Shown in pieces: positions 10,016 through 20,304 of a stretch of 64,000 bases of DNA. How positions within the stretch are numbered: the first letter of the stretch is position 1; each line of letters opens with the position of its first letter. The DNA is from Liopterus haemorrhoidalis (lineage: Eukaryota; Arthropoda; Insecta; Coleoptera; Dytiscidae), in contig OZ020612.1 in assembly GCA_963971575.1 (NCBI GenBank), positions 66,461,869 through 66,525,868 of the forward strand, in the 5' to 3' direction. The position numbers and the translations under genes were made by a program. The notes below the pieces were generated by a model. The model worked only from the letters and a program-made list of their open reading frames with translations. It ran no database searches and was not told the DNA's origin.

Positions 10016-11247
10016 GGGGGGGGTATGGTCAGAAAATCGTTTTTTAATCGATTGTATAGTGACTCAGGAGTGTCCATACAAAATTTCAGGTCAATCCGAG
10101 CAAAATTAACGAAGTTATCGGCTTAACAATACAAATAACTCAAATTCATATTTTCGCGCAAATCGCGTGTTATAGCGTTCCTTTCAGAACGCTGCTTTAT
10201 TAGCCGCGCGCAGCTCTCATATACGTAATAGTAGAGTCTTCCCACTCTATCCACACCTGTCTGTGCTATATTTGTGTTGGAGGTTTCACTCAAAATAATA
10301 ATGAGAGCTTGAACCAACTTATTTGGAAAATAAGTCCAAAAATACTGAGTGGAACCTCCACAATTGTTGAAATTGCAGCTGATGTAGCAGCTAGTTATTT
10401 CAATGAAGGCAATTTCGCATATCTAACGTTTATGGAAGAGATGGGCATAAGCGTAGGGACGAGCTCTCATGAATGGGCACGCGAAGAGGATAAATTTCGG
10501 ATTAGCAGAGCTAATCAAAAAGCTGCAGAGGCTACTAAAGAAGCTCGGGTTTTAAGAAGACAACAGCAAAAAGATGCATTGTACATCCTTGCCGATGGCC
10601 CTACACTTTACGGACCCGGAATTGATGACTCCGTGTGAGTATGAAGAAAAATAAACATGTTTTAAAAAAAAAAATTTAAAACGCGTTTTTTGAGGAATTT
10701 TATTTTTCAAGTCGGTGAGACATGTAACTCGAAAACTACTCGACCGATCTTTCTGAAATTTTGCACACTATTTCTGTAGGCAATTTACTAGGTAACGCTG
10801 TCGAGATATTTTTTTTTCTTGCTTTTTTTTTATGGAATTTATTTAACTGAAAACAGAAATTTCGAAAAAAAAATTTCCGTTTTTTTTCGTTTTTTTGACT
10901 TCAAAGTTATACCAAAAATTAAATAATCTAGATATTTGAAAAAACTCGACAGCGTTACCTCAAGAAACTCATAAACTAACGAAATATTTTTGGTTTTTTT
11001 GTTTTAGATGATCCAGTCATTAGTTATGTGTCTCACCGCAAATCAACTCTTTGTCCTGAACGAAAATTTCAAATTCATGTCACCAGCTTAATTTTCGATA
11101 TTTTTCAATAAAAATTTTTTTGGATACTCTTCAAAGGTTGTTCTTTACTGTAGGTATTATCCCAATCAAGTTACTATTAACAGTTTTCTAAAAAAAAATC
11201 TTGAAAATGGGTATAAAATGTGCTGCTCTGACCATACCCCCCCCCCC
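10016..11247 (+). mobile_element. TTAA-inserted DNA transposon, deleted
   Basis: The termini are a G-run plus TATGGTCAGA and TCTGACCATA plus a C-run, in inverted orientation. TTAA lies on both sides (10012-10015 and 11248-11251). TTAA duplications are typical of piggyBac and Kolobok-like elements. The internal coding piece at 10288-10638 favours the latter. At 1232 bp it is too short for a full element. Confidence 0.75.
10288..10638 (+). pseudogene. C-terminal piece of a Mutator-like/Kolobok-type transposase
   Basis: The frame runs from TQNNNESLNQLIWKISPK through VAASYFNEGN, FMEEMGISVG and SHEWAREED, then AATKEARVLRRQQQKDA, and ends GPGIDDSV at a TGA (10636-10638). The NESxNxxxWxxxPK motif followed by a long charged helix is, from memory, the C-terminal signature of the Mutator-like transposase family often seen in TTAA-targeting insect elements. 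The catalytic N-terminal part has been deleted. Confidence 0.6.
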
Positions 11248-11267
11248 CTTAATTGAACTGTGTAAAA

Positions 11268-11920
11268 CTAACTTATGTTGCTGGAGCCTACATTTTACTT
11301 AACCTAACCCAGAGTTTATTTGAAAGCCGTCCCTGTGTATAATTTTTGAAAAATCCTGAATTGTGTGGGTTCGTGAGCTCTAAGTCATTGTCGTAAATGG
11401 CAAATTCACTTTAGGCGCTATCCTAGTTTACTTTCCAGATGTATCAATGTTCTCATGTTCCATTTCCTTATTCCCCTCGCAACAACATTCTGCATAACTC
11501 ATATTCATAGAATATATAAATTAAGAAGATTATCTACAACAATTATTTACGATTTTACCAGGGTAACTGTTAACACTACTTTTACAGCACGAATTCTAAA
11601 AGTAAAGATATAGTAAAAGGCAATGCAGTCCGAGAAATGGATTTAATAGGTCTTTGTTTATCTATAATAGACAAAAGTATATCGGCTATTTTCACTCTTG
11701 GGGCTTCTACAATTACCATTTGGATGGAACCAAATATTTGGCGCAGTACTTTGTTTTTAAAGTATGATCTTGCACCATAAAGTTCATTTTCTAAACCATA
11801 CATAAATACTAGCTCCCCATCCGGCTTTTCTCGGGGCAGTAATGACCTACATTTTTTGGAACTTACAACATACCTACTCGTAATTAAATGACTGGACAGA
11901 AGACAATACTATAAACGCAA
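11268..11920. other. unassigned stretch
   Basis: A 73-codon minus frame (11582-11803) carries no recognised motif. CTTACTTAACCTAACCC near 11297 and AT-rich sequence are seen. Nothing else is assigned. Confidence 0.4.
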
Positions 11921-12796
11921 TACTATATAGCTGTTGCACTGAGTCTAGTTAATAGAGCCAAAGTAATTTGTTCTTCAAAAAAGCTTCTTAAAGTTGAATT
12001 GAAGAACATCCGTTCCACCTTACAGGATAATGGCTACAGTCATAAAATTATTATTGATGCTATCAATCATAAGAAAAATGACACACCTAGAACTGACGAA
12101 GTGAGATATGTCTCTATGCCCTATTATAAAGGAGTATCTGAGAAAATTGGTAAGATACTAAAGAAGCATAATATCCAAGTAGCCTTCAAATCGAGTTCGA
12201 CTTTAAGATCTATCCTATCATGTACAAAACCCAAATCTGTCCTAAACAAAAACTGTGTCTACTCTACTCCCTGCCAGTGCGGGAAACAATATATTGGCGA
12301 GACTTGTAGACCTCTACATGTTAGGGTAAACGAGCATAAGAAGAAAGTTCAACAGGGCGAAATTTACAGTTCCAAACTGGCTGAACATGCTTGGGAAAAT
12401 GAACACCATTTCCAATGGAAAGATGCTAAACCCTTAATGTATGAGGAAAACAAGTTCAAGAGAAAATTGAAAGAGTCTGCTTTGATCGAAAACTCTGGAG
12501 ATGCTGTCAGCCAAGCCAGCATAGAATTTCCTCAACTCTGGCTTTCCATTATTCAAAACAATCCTCTTAATCCTCAAGTCACTAATCCAGTAACTAACAA
12601 CTCATTACCACACAATAATGTGACAAACAACCTTAATCCGGTCGTTAATCCTCAGCAGGTAGTCGCGTCCCTACCCATACCTGATCCCAACCACCCAACC
12701 AATAGCAACGCACCTATAACCTGCTCCCACTCTTACAATACTAGGTATAAAAACTCGAAGAAAACTGAAATGTTTATCACTTCTCGTGATCGCTGA
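11921..12796 (+). CDS. Penelope-like retroelement C-terminus with GIY-YIG endonuclease, partial
   Basis: The frame is open from about 11921. SLVNRAKVICSS and LQDNGYSHKII come from the linker after the reverse transcriptase. MPYYKGVSEKIGKILKKHNI follows, then the GIY-YIG nuclease: CVYSTPCQCGKQYIGETCRP (the GIY-YIG pair appears here as VYS and YIG), an RVNEHKK helix with the catalytic Arg and His, KLAEHAWENEH, and a Glu/Asn near KESALIENSG. The C-terminus is Asn/Pro-rich and ends at the TGA at 12794-12796. The reverse-transcriptase domain is missing, consistent with 5' truncation. The remaining frame has no stop, so the insertion is moderately young. A GAAACGT motif follows downstream, as in related elements. 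Confidence 0.85.
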   Translation, partial: YYIAVALSLVNRAKVICSSKKLLKVELKNIRSTLQDNGYSHKIIIDAINHKKNDTPRTDEVRYVSMPYYKGVSEKIGKILKKHNIQVAFKSSSTLRSILSCTKPKSVLNKNCVYSTPCQCGKQYIGETCRPLHVRVNEHKKKVQQGEIYSSKLAEHAWENEHHFQWKDAKPLMYEENKFKRKLKESALIENSGDAVSQASIEFPQLWLSIIQNNPLNPQVTNPVTNNSLPHNNVTNNLNPVVNPQQVVASLPIPDPNHPTNSNAPITCSHSYNTRYKNSKKTEMFITSRDR

Positions 12797-13009
12797 AGAC
12801 GGAAACAGATTGTTGAGCAGTTTCCGAAACGTCCGAATTTTTTATATTACTCTTGAAGTATTATATCTTTTTGATACTAATACTCATTATATTGTACTAT
12901 TCTAGCCTAGTACTATCAGCAATGGCAAACGTCCAAAATAAAGGTGTCTGCATTAATATTGGACCATTGCAAAATAATTTCAAAGATATTAATACTATAA
13001 ACACCTAAA

Positions 13010-13283
13010 AGGCCAGGATTAAACAGGATTATTTATCTGAAAGCCTTTTTATAAACAAGGTCTTTACTTTTATCATAAGGCGCCAGTAGGTAATGGTTGT
13101 TGCTACAACTGACAAATGAACAAACTACATATAATTGCCCATGTTAGAAGCATGGACTCCGCAAATCAACACCGATATTGAGAGTTTGATCCTGCGACGT
13201 ACAAAGAGTAATCGCAAAACAAACCCTGACACAAAATTGGAGGCGCTTGAACTAAAATAGTAAAATTGTAAAAATCATCCGTA
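13010..13283 (-). pseudogene. Helitron helicase (Pif1-like) C-terminal end
   Basis: On the minus strand FKRLQFCVRVCFAIT, then SQDQTLNIGVDLRSPCF and HGQLYVVCSFVS, match the final motifs of Helitron RepHel helicases (RLQFPVRLCFAMTxNKSQGQT, CFxHGQLYVAxSRV). The KS of motif V and the final SRV are altered and a stop precedes HGQLYV. The part upstream of 13283 continues beyond the hAT MITE at 13524. Confidence 0.75.
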
Positions 13284-13291
13284 TTCTAGAT

Positions 13292-13515
13292 CAGCGGTTC
13301 TTAACATTTTTATACTCAGGACCCCCCAACTAGCCTAAAATATTTTCTCGACCCCCAAGAAAATTTTTGAAATAATATTTTAATTGTTCTTAATAATTTA
13401 TTGTTTAATAATTTTATTGTGATTTTAAAAGCAAAAACTGGTGAAAATTAAATTTTTTCTTTTAATTTCAGGACCCCCTAAGGTCTTTTCGGGACCCCCC
13501 GGTTATGAACCGCTG
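13292..13515 (+). mobile_element. 224-bp hAT MITE inserted in the Helitron helicase
   Basis: The ends are CAGCGGTTCTTAACA and GGTTATGAACCGCTG. They are flanked by TTCTAGAT (13284-13291) and TTCTAGAC (13516-13523), an 8-bp duplication with one mismatch. GGACCCCCCA and CGGGACCCCCCGG lie just inside the ends, as in many hAT MITEs. Confidence 0.85.
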
Positions 13516-13523
13516 TTCTAGAC

Positions 13524-13770
13524 CACATTTTCGTCTGTACCGCAACCAGTCAAAATGTTTGCCTCTACTACATAGTCTCTTAAACTGTTCACATGTCAGC
13601 GTGTTCAATTACATAATTTTGGCAAGTTTATATTCCTCAGCAACATTATTGGCATACTTTCAAAATAAGAGCGTGAGGAGGTCATCTTGATAGGTTAAGA
13701 AAATTCTGGAATTCGACTGAATAGTGAATGGTATCTTGCTCATCTACAACCATATCGACAGACATGTAAG
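13524..13770 (-). pseudogene. Helitron helicase fragment upstream of the MITE
   Basis: The minus strand reads VDEQDTIHYSVEFQNFLNLS, PPHALILKV, TCQNYVIEHADM and ILTGCGTDENV-like pieces with several stops. In Helitron helicases the order is YPxEFLNSL, MPPHxLxLKxGxPIMLLRNL, NGTRL and then the RLQFPVR part found at 13010-13283. The two halves are collinear, so the hAT MITE split a pre-existing helicase copy. Confidence 0.7.
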
Positions 13771-13799
13771 TACAAGAGAGAGATTCAAATTGACTCAAG

Positions 13800-14320
13800 A
13801 TTACTTTCCTGGTAATATTATTTCAATTCTGATTAGTGTATAAAACGTGTATCAAGTTTGTCACTAGAGAAATATATGTTTTCACTGATAATAAGAAGAA
13901 TATGTGGTAAATATAAACCAGAAATATGGATTTATTGTATTAGCCGCGCGCACAAATATCATTATATCTTTGGAACTATTGAATAGATTTTAAAAATTCT
14001 TCAAAACCCAAATCGTACAAATCGTGTATCAACCTTGTCGCCGACGAAACCCATGTTGTCATTGATAGTTTCAAGAAAATTCATTAAATATTAATGGAAA
14101 ACATGGATTTCGTTTTACTCCCGCGCGCAAATTTCATTATAACTTTAGAACTACTAAACCGATTTTAATAAAACACGGCCTGAAACCTGACCAGATTATG
14201 CAGATGATACACAAATAGATCATAAATTGCAAAAAAAAAATCGGAGTTAGAGGTAACAAAAATTCCGGAGTCGGATTCGGAGTAGGAGTCGTCGAGTCTC
14301 TAATGTTTGTTCTGGTGAGA
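13800..14320 (+). repeat. Helitron-like non-coding tail with two diverged direct repeats
   Basis: Two units of about 130-150 bases (13845-13975 and 14015-14160) share ATCAAGTTTGTCACTAGA/ATCAACCTTGTCGCCGAC, CGCGCGCAAATTTCATTATA and GGAACTATTGAATAGATTTTA-like blocks. Related sequence in reverse occurs at 51240-51430. Position next to the helicase suggests the Helitron flank. Confidence 0.45.
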
Positions 14321-14324
14321 GCTG

Positions 14325-14990
14325 TACCTAGTGGTGTAACAACGCCCGTGCTAATCGGGTTTATCCTGGGGGCCCCAACACGTAGTGTTTTTTAAATATA
14401 TGCAAATGTATAAAAAACAAAGATAAAGTTGTAATATATTTAAGATAATTAAACTGTATATGTTAATAAAATCATTGATTCTACTTGTAGGATCTGATTT
14501 TATCTCTTTTAATCATCCCGCAAAATGGCCTAATTAAGGCCTAAAATGTACGAAAATTTACATTTATTAACTCCATTCACAATTTCAAAATTTACTTTAA
14601 TTAGGGAATTCAAAATTTAATTTATAACCTAAAATATTTTACCGTTTTTAGCCACTTTTGCTTTTGGTCATTAGCCTAAGATTTTATCTAAGGTATGCCA
14701 ATTTTTTCCGTCTAATGAAGCGAGATATTTTTTTGGATAATTTTTTATTTTTGCATTTACTAATCATGATTGTTTCTGAGAACATTAGAACCGTCCGTCT
14801 TTTGAATAAACATTCCTTAAATACTTAAGATTTTTGAGCAATTAAACAAATGATATTTATTACAAAAAAATTATGGTACAGGAAAAAGTTCTGAAAATTA
14901 AATATTTCGCCGAATCTTTGGTCTCATTCAAATTAGCGGAGGTCATAAAAACGAGGATGTGTGAGAATTATACTCAAAATTAAGTGTTAC
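14325..14990. other. unassigned stretch
   Basis: A GGGGGCCCC-containing fragment (14330-14385) is a common element end, with AT-rich sequence after it. No gene is seen. Confidence 0.4.
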
Positions 14991-14994
14991 CCAA

Positions 14995-15175
14995 GGAATG
15001 AGAGGCAGACGATTGCAGTGGATCGGATACGTGATGAGAATAAAATGGTAAAGAATCTTAAAAGGAAAATTAAACTATAATCAACCAGTGAGAAGACCAC
15101 ACAAAAGATGGGAGGATCAGCTAATTAAAAATAAAATGGTCAATCTGAGCAGGATGGTTAAAATTTATAATTCAT
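14995..15175 (+). pseudogene. RTE-like C-terminal fragment
   Basis: Frames with RGRRLQWIGYVMRIKW, then KGKLNYNQPVRRPHKRWEDQ and LIKNKMVN, match the basic C-terminal tail of RTE-type ORF2 (RLxWxGHVxRM, GRRPxGRPxxRWxDxV). A TAA follows KW. No RT domain is present. Confidence 0.7.
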
Positions 15176-15479
15176 GTTTATTACGTATTTTTTTTTTTTT
15201 TTTTTTGTAAAGGATGATACTTATGTAGAGTAGTAAAACTTTTCTCTCTTCATTTTAAATCTATCTACTTCAAAATTTAAAAACAACGGAGATTTAATTT
15301 ATATATTTTTAAATACTTTTATTATTAAAAATTTTAGTAACAGTCGCCTAAAGCCTGATTTATAATAGACGCATAGCAAAAGAGTTGCATAAAGCTGGGT
15401 CCAGATTAGCGGACCGATTCTGTAATGCAGGCATCGGCAATGTTTTCTGAGACTTTAACAGCATGACCCTTTGACAGAA

Positions 15480-15560
15480 TAAGACTGAGGATTTATGTTG
15501 GTGAAACCGAAATCAATCCGACTGCGAGTGCAGAAGAAGTCGAAGAAGAATAATAATAAG
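15480..15560 (+). repeat. RTE 3' end fragment with GAA-rich tail
   Basis: GAAACCGAAATCAATCCGAC, then TGCGAGTGCAGAAGAAG and a GAAGAA tail, is the usual 3' end of RTE elements in insects. Similar ends occur at 32195-32290 and, on the minus strand, at 55690-55770. Confidence 0.55.
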
Positions 15561-15704
15561 AAGAAGAATGAGAATAAAAATAATAAGAAGACGACAAACA
15601 CAAAGTTATCTATGAAACACTGAATTTTTTCTTCAACATAATATGTTAATTACATCAGTCAATTGGAAATAATTCAAAAAAAAAGCTCTTAAATATTTTT
15701 GCTA

Positions 15705-16253
15705 TAAATCCTGTACAGAATATGTAAACTATGATGCGGCATGTCTTTCTTTTAACATGTTACATTTGAGCGATTGTCGCCCGCTTACAGACATACTGAC
15801 CTTAAAGTTGTAACTAATAATATTTCGTCTAATGAATTATTATCATTAATAACATTTCGAATTCCGAGATGCAATACCCGTGGTACGGTACTTTTTCATC
15901 AACCCTTGTCAAACACCAAATCATTCGATAATTCAGTAATAAATAGACTTTGCACCTCTTATAATAACAATTTTTCAGATATTGACCTTTTTAACGTAAA
16001 CCTAATTCAATTTAAACGCCTTTGTATTAATAAATTAAAGCACATACGTTCTGGCTGATATTATATCTTTTCCATTTTATCCGTTCTATACTTCTATACT
16101 TTAATATTTCTTTCCTTATTCAATTGTATATTTATACATTAATATGTTACAACTTGTTATCACCTTTTATGTAAACGTGTAAAAAATTTGATAGCGAACA
16201 CTTCACTGGGTTTGTCCTGTTTGTGTTCCAAACAATGTAAAATAAAATAAAAT
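15705..16253 (+). pseudogene. non-LTR retrotransposon 3' end (C-terminal ORF2, 3' UTR, AATAA tail)
   Basis: Coding sequence with SYRHTDLKVVTNN-like start, LITFRIPRCNTRGTVLFHQP, SVINRLCTSYNN and NLIQFKRLCINKLKHI ends at a TGA at 16058. It matches the C-terminus of Jockey/CR1-type ORF2. A 3' UTR of about 190 bases ends in TAAAATAAAATAAAAT. The same kind of C-terminus occurs at 56430-56649. Confidence 0.7.
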
Positions 16254-16689
16254 TACTAAATTTAAACTTGGACTGCTAAGTAGTCGTCATCAGCAGGATA
16301 GTCTTTACTACTAATACCGACTACTCATGAGTCCAAAATTGACTGATAGTGCAAAAGAAAAAAGAAAGAAAAGGGGAAAGATTTACTCATTCAATTGGAA
16401 TTTTCGGCTGATTTCTCATTATTTTTTATAAATTACTTAAAAATAGTGTGTCACTTCGATTAACAAAAACCGCAAATTTCATAACTGTTAATTATTAATT
16501 CAAAATCTGAATTATTGAATAATTTTTTCTAAGAAATTAGTCACTGGGGCTTCCCCAGAAAGATTCCTGTGGATTTTGTTTATCTTTTGGTAGTATACAC
16601 TTGCGGTTAATCATTAAAATAATAACTAATTCAAGGAATACTCTTAACAAATAATTTAAAAAAATCCAGATATAAGAAGGGTATACTTA

Positions 16690-16960
16690 ATACTTAATAT
16701 AAGAAGGGCACTTTATAATCGTCTTTTCTTTTACAGCTTCCAATGATTTTTTGCCCGGATACTTCTAAAATTGTCTGTTTCATACGCCTGTTGCTAACAT
16801 CGTGATTTGGCTTTATCATCCGTTTGTTTCACTCTTCCCGCATAAAATTATTAAATGGTTTATTAATCGACACAACAAAGGGTGGTTGACTTGTAAGGCC
16901 TCCAGAAATGACAGCTAATTCTGTATTCATTTCTATTATATTTTCTTGGTTGATTCTGTT
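16690..16960 (-). pseudogene. pogo/Tigger-type DDE transposase fragment
   Basis: On the minus strand TELAVISGGLTSQPPFVVSI, then NKPFNNFMREE, a stop, NKRMIKPNHDVSNRRMKQTI. The AVIPGGLTSQLQxLDVxxNKPFK block is the region around the last catalytic Asp of pogo-like (DDE_1) transposases. The expected LD is FV here, so the active site is gone. About 80 codons remain. Confidence 0.75.
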
Positions 16961-17012
16961 TTAAGCGCTCTGGATGATTCCACACTAACATTACACACTA
17001 TTTAAACGTACC

Positions 17013-17833
17013 TATAGGGGAAAAATTTTAAGATCGTAGCGCCACGCGGATTTTTTTGAAACCATTCTAAATCAGATACCACTTGACATTTACTAGTAAA
17101 TAATAGCGAAAAGTGTATCAAAAAACGACAAAAAATAAATAATTGTTTGGGATTTTCTGATTTTGTGAAGTGACATTACTTGTAAACACCTAAAATACTA
17201 CATTTTGTGATCTGGTTTTAAGTTATGGCGGTTTTCCATTGTCGATAATTTTAACTATATTGGGGGAAATAATAATTCCCGTGTTGTTTACCAAGGGATA
17301 GAAATCTACAATGCTGGGCATATAATATTGTGTGGATTCACTGAAAAAAACAGAGAGTTCATAAAGATTTATGCATTAAGTCTACAAACTTGTGCATTAC
17401 AAACCCACACACAATAACAGGAATTTTCAAGATATGCGATAATAAATACAAAATTGAAAATATTTTTTGTAGTCACTATCATTAAAATGTAATGAGCAAA
17501 CTTTGATACAAGGGCTCACTTTTTTTCCAATTTTTAAATTGTTTATCTAAACATCGCGTCGATTCCTAACCTCTTGCTTTCCCAATTTTGTTTCGAACCA
17601 TACGGTGTCTGATATTAGTGGAAACAAATGAAACGATATTTCCGGGTTTCTTCTTTTCAATGAATTGCACATAGGCACACAACAATATGTATTATACATT
17701 TTTCAATGATTATAATAAAACTTTACAAACAAACTTCATACAAAACCAATACACGAAACGAAATGTTATATGATGTACACAAGTTCATGAAACGCTCACC
17801 AGATGGTAGGGTGCTTAGCTGCAAATCCCTATA
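17013..17833 (+). repeat. repeat A, copy 2 (821 bp)
   Basis: Nearly identical to 3589-4402, same orientation, with TATAGGG and CCCTATA at the ends. It abuts the hairpin at 17834-17920. It carries only chance open frames. Confidence 0.8.
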
Positions 17834-17920
17834 CATTCGGACCATAAGACGCACCCCAATTTTAAGACGATTTTTCGGCGTAAACAAGTGCGTCTTATGG
17901 TCCGAAAAATACGGTATATG
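17834..17920 (+). repeat. short hairpin MITE (GGACCATAAGACGCAC type)
   Basis: TCGGACCATAAGACGCAC and GTGCGTCTTATGGTCCGA are inverted copies separated by about 35 bases. The right arm continues AAAAATACGGTAT. The left arm lacks that extension because repeat A adjoins it. This arm sequence is a common animal MITE. Confidence 0.75.
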
Positions 17921-18062
17921 TTTTAGTTTACTAAGGATATTGTTCTTTATAGCACCTGAGGAAGCTAACAATGGTTTAGCGAAACGTTGTGTTTCTAAAA
18001 TATACGTATTATCCAAAAAGCTGAGTGACTCTTATTCTTTCTCTTACCATTTAATTATTTGG

Positions 18063-19055
18063 ACGTAAAACATTTTCCATTATTGTTAGTTTTGTATAAG
18101 TTAAACCTTCAAGAATTATTATTTCTAATAACTTTTAAGGCTATTAGCGCTTAAAGTGGTTCATAATTGAAATAATTCTACGGTCATAGACGCATTGGAC
18201 AAGAAATATATTTAAAAATTCCAGTGATTTATACTTTTGTATAAAAATGTATCCAATTATAGAGTTCTATTGAGAAGATAAAAAGGTACATCAGAGTGAA
18301 TAAACTAGATTAATGGAGTGAAATAGAAAATCATGCTACGACACAATTGTCCCATGATGGTTTGAGGTCGCCATTATACCAGGGTATTGACCTTGACTTC
18401 TGGAGTCGTCCTTCGCAAGGTTACATTAGCTTCCGACAGTTTCGCACCGTCACATTGCCGTTTCATATGCCTCATAGAAATTCGTGTTTGCTTTTTTCAA
18501 CAACCTATCAAGATCTAAAGAACGTAATAAAATACTGTTGAACTTTTTTTTACTATTGAACGCAAAAACACGGTATAAACAAAGAGATTCGGTAGACGTG
18601 GGTTTTTAAGAGATTGTGTGGAATTTTTAACAAATTGTTTTGATTTATTTTTAATACATGACCTTCAGGACAGTTATAAGATTACTGTTACAATTTAAAA
18701 GAGTGCACCATCTTATTTTCATCCTAAGAAGTGAATATCGTCACATTAAAAGCTCGCGGGCGTGAGCCCTCCTAAGCAAAACACACTCTTACCCGTTCTT
18801 AAAAGACACATTTTTCATTTCACATAGTAGACTGTAATTTTGGAAATGGTTTTTTTCTACATCGGTTAGGAAACAGGCCCATTGATAGTATGTACCGTAA
18901 ATATAAAGCCTGTAGTACACTATGCAATTTCTCGACTTGAATCTCGTACGATTTGTCGTACGATAATTATTGCACTGAGAATTTTGTTTAAAATTATCGG
19001 ATGTAAAATTATTGTAGTATACCATCCAATATTTATCGCTTTGAATCTGTGCCAA
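18063..19055. other. unassigned stretch
   Basis: AT-rich with short open frames only. GAGCTCGCGGGCGTGAGCC-like GC-rich words near 18750 are isolated. No gene is recognised. Confidence 0.4.
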
Positions 19056-19836
19056 TAGACCATATTAGTGTGTCGTCACATACATGTGCTGCCATCTGAG
19101 AGCTGAGTCCTTTTGAAGTTTAAAATACATGGGACATTATTTTTGTTACCTTAATTTTATAAATATTTTCAATTTTGGAGCATAAAATATGTATTTTTGA
19201 TAAATATATACTAATATATACAGTCCAGGCACTTTATATTATAGAATAATGATTTTATAAATAAGGATTCGAAGATATATTTATAGATTACGTTTTTAAA
19301 TAATATGAAAATCGGAATATCTTTAGTATTTATTTAATTAACACTAAGTAATCATTAATATTTTGTTTTAGAATGCATATTGGTGTATTGTTTTGCTCCA
19401 AATTGCAACAATTACATCTACATTATTAATTGCAAATTTTTTCGTTTTTTGACAGATGAAAATGAAAAAAAAATGGAAAAATAAAAACAACATATTATTC
19501 CTTTAAACCATTTAGATATGGCACACACACTTATTGCTATGTTACTTGCCATAATAACGATTATTAACGTAAATTTTTCAAAATTAACCTGCAAAATAAT
19601 ATTGTTCTGCAAAAATAATGACATATTAAATTATAATGTATAAAATAAGAATTTTAATAAATAAATATTGACTTGTAGTTTTGATGTGAAGCACTCTCTT
19701 ACTTTGAAAAATTAATTTATATTTCCAAAATACAATTTAACAAAAAAACAACATGCTAAATTCAAATAAAAGGAATCCAACCGCAAGACGGCAGCACTGA
19801 ATCCCATTTTGTGACGTAGTTACTAATATGGTCTAT
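19056..19836 (+). mobile_element. MITE with ATAGACCATATTAGT ends, long form
   Basis: Left CAATAGACCATATTAGTGTG and right ACTAATATGGTCTATTG are inverted. The outer parts match 59005-59270 in reverse orientation. Relative to that copy this one has about 515 extra bases (19248-19762) between TATATTATAGAA and ATTCAAATAAAAGG. No target duplication is clear. Confidence 0.7.
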
Positions 19837-20300
19837 TGATGCGCACTACGTCTGTTTTTGTAAGTTGACAGAATTCAAATAATTGTACTTAACCTAGAAT
19901 GGACAGATAGTTGACCAATTTTTGAAGGCTGATAATATTAATCTTTGTCCCAATTCAGTAAATCTCCTGGATTCGCAAAGCCGTACCGTTTTTTGTTCTA
20001 ATTTATTACATTTAAAATTGAAGGGAATTATTATTTTATTTATTTTTTGTTATTATTTTTGTCCATAAAACTACAATTTTTCTTTATCAAAAAATATTAT
20101 TGTTGTCACTATTAACGTTAGAAAATTGTTTAAAGAAAATAAAAACGTATTATATTAATAATGATTTCATTGAATTGGTTTTATGCATAACAACCAATTT
20201 GAATAAATAAATGAGAAGTATAGAAATTGTAATCAAGAGTAGTATTAATTAATTCAAAAAATTACAATTATCTTAAAAATTACACATAAAATTAAATAAT
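19837..20300. other. unassigned stretch
   Basis: AT-rich. No gene or repeat boundary is recognised. Confidence 0.5.
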
Positions 20301-20304
20301 AATA

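Larger units (their letters stand above)
9544..11267 (+). mobile_element. element with GTTTTACAC ends and ATTAATTGA boxes
   Basis: The left end GTTTTACACGATTCAATTAA and the right end TTAATTGAACTGTGTAAAAC form imperfect inverted repeats. The left part carries repeated CAATTAATTGA palindromes (9556, 9581, 9613, 9625, 9972) and TGTGTGTAAAG near 9592. It was split by the TTAA insertion at 10016-11247. Removing that insertion leaves a non-coding MITE of about 490 bp. Confidence 0.65.

Noticed and set aside
17723..18068. Two opposite frames of about 100 codons
   Set aside because: They span the end of repeat A, a hairpin MITE and a Penelope-like fragment, so no single gene fits.
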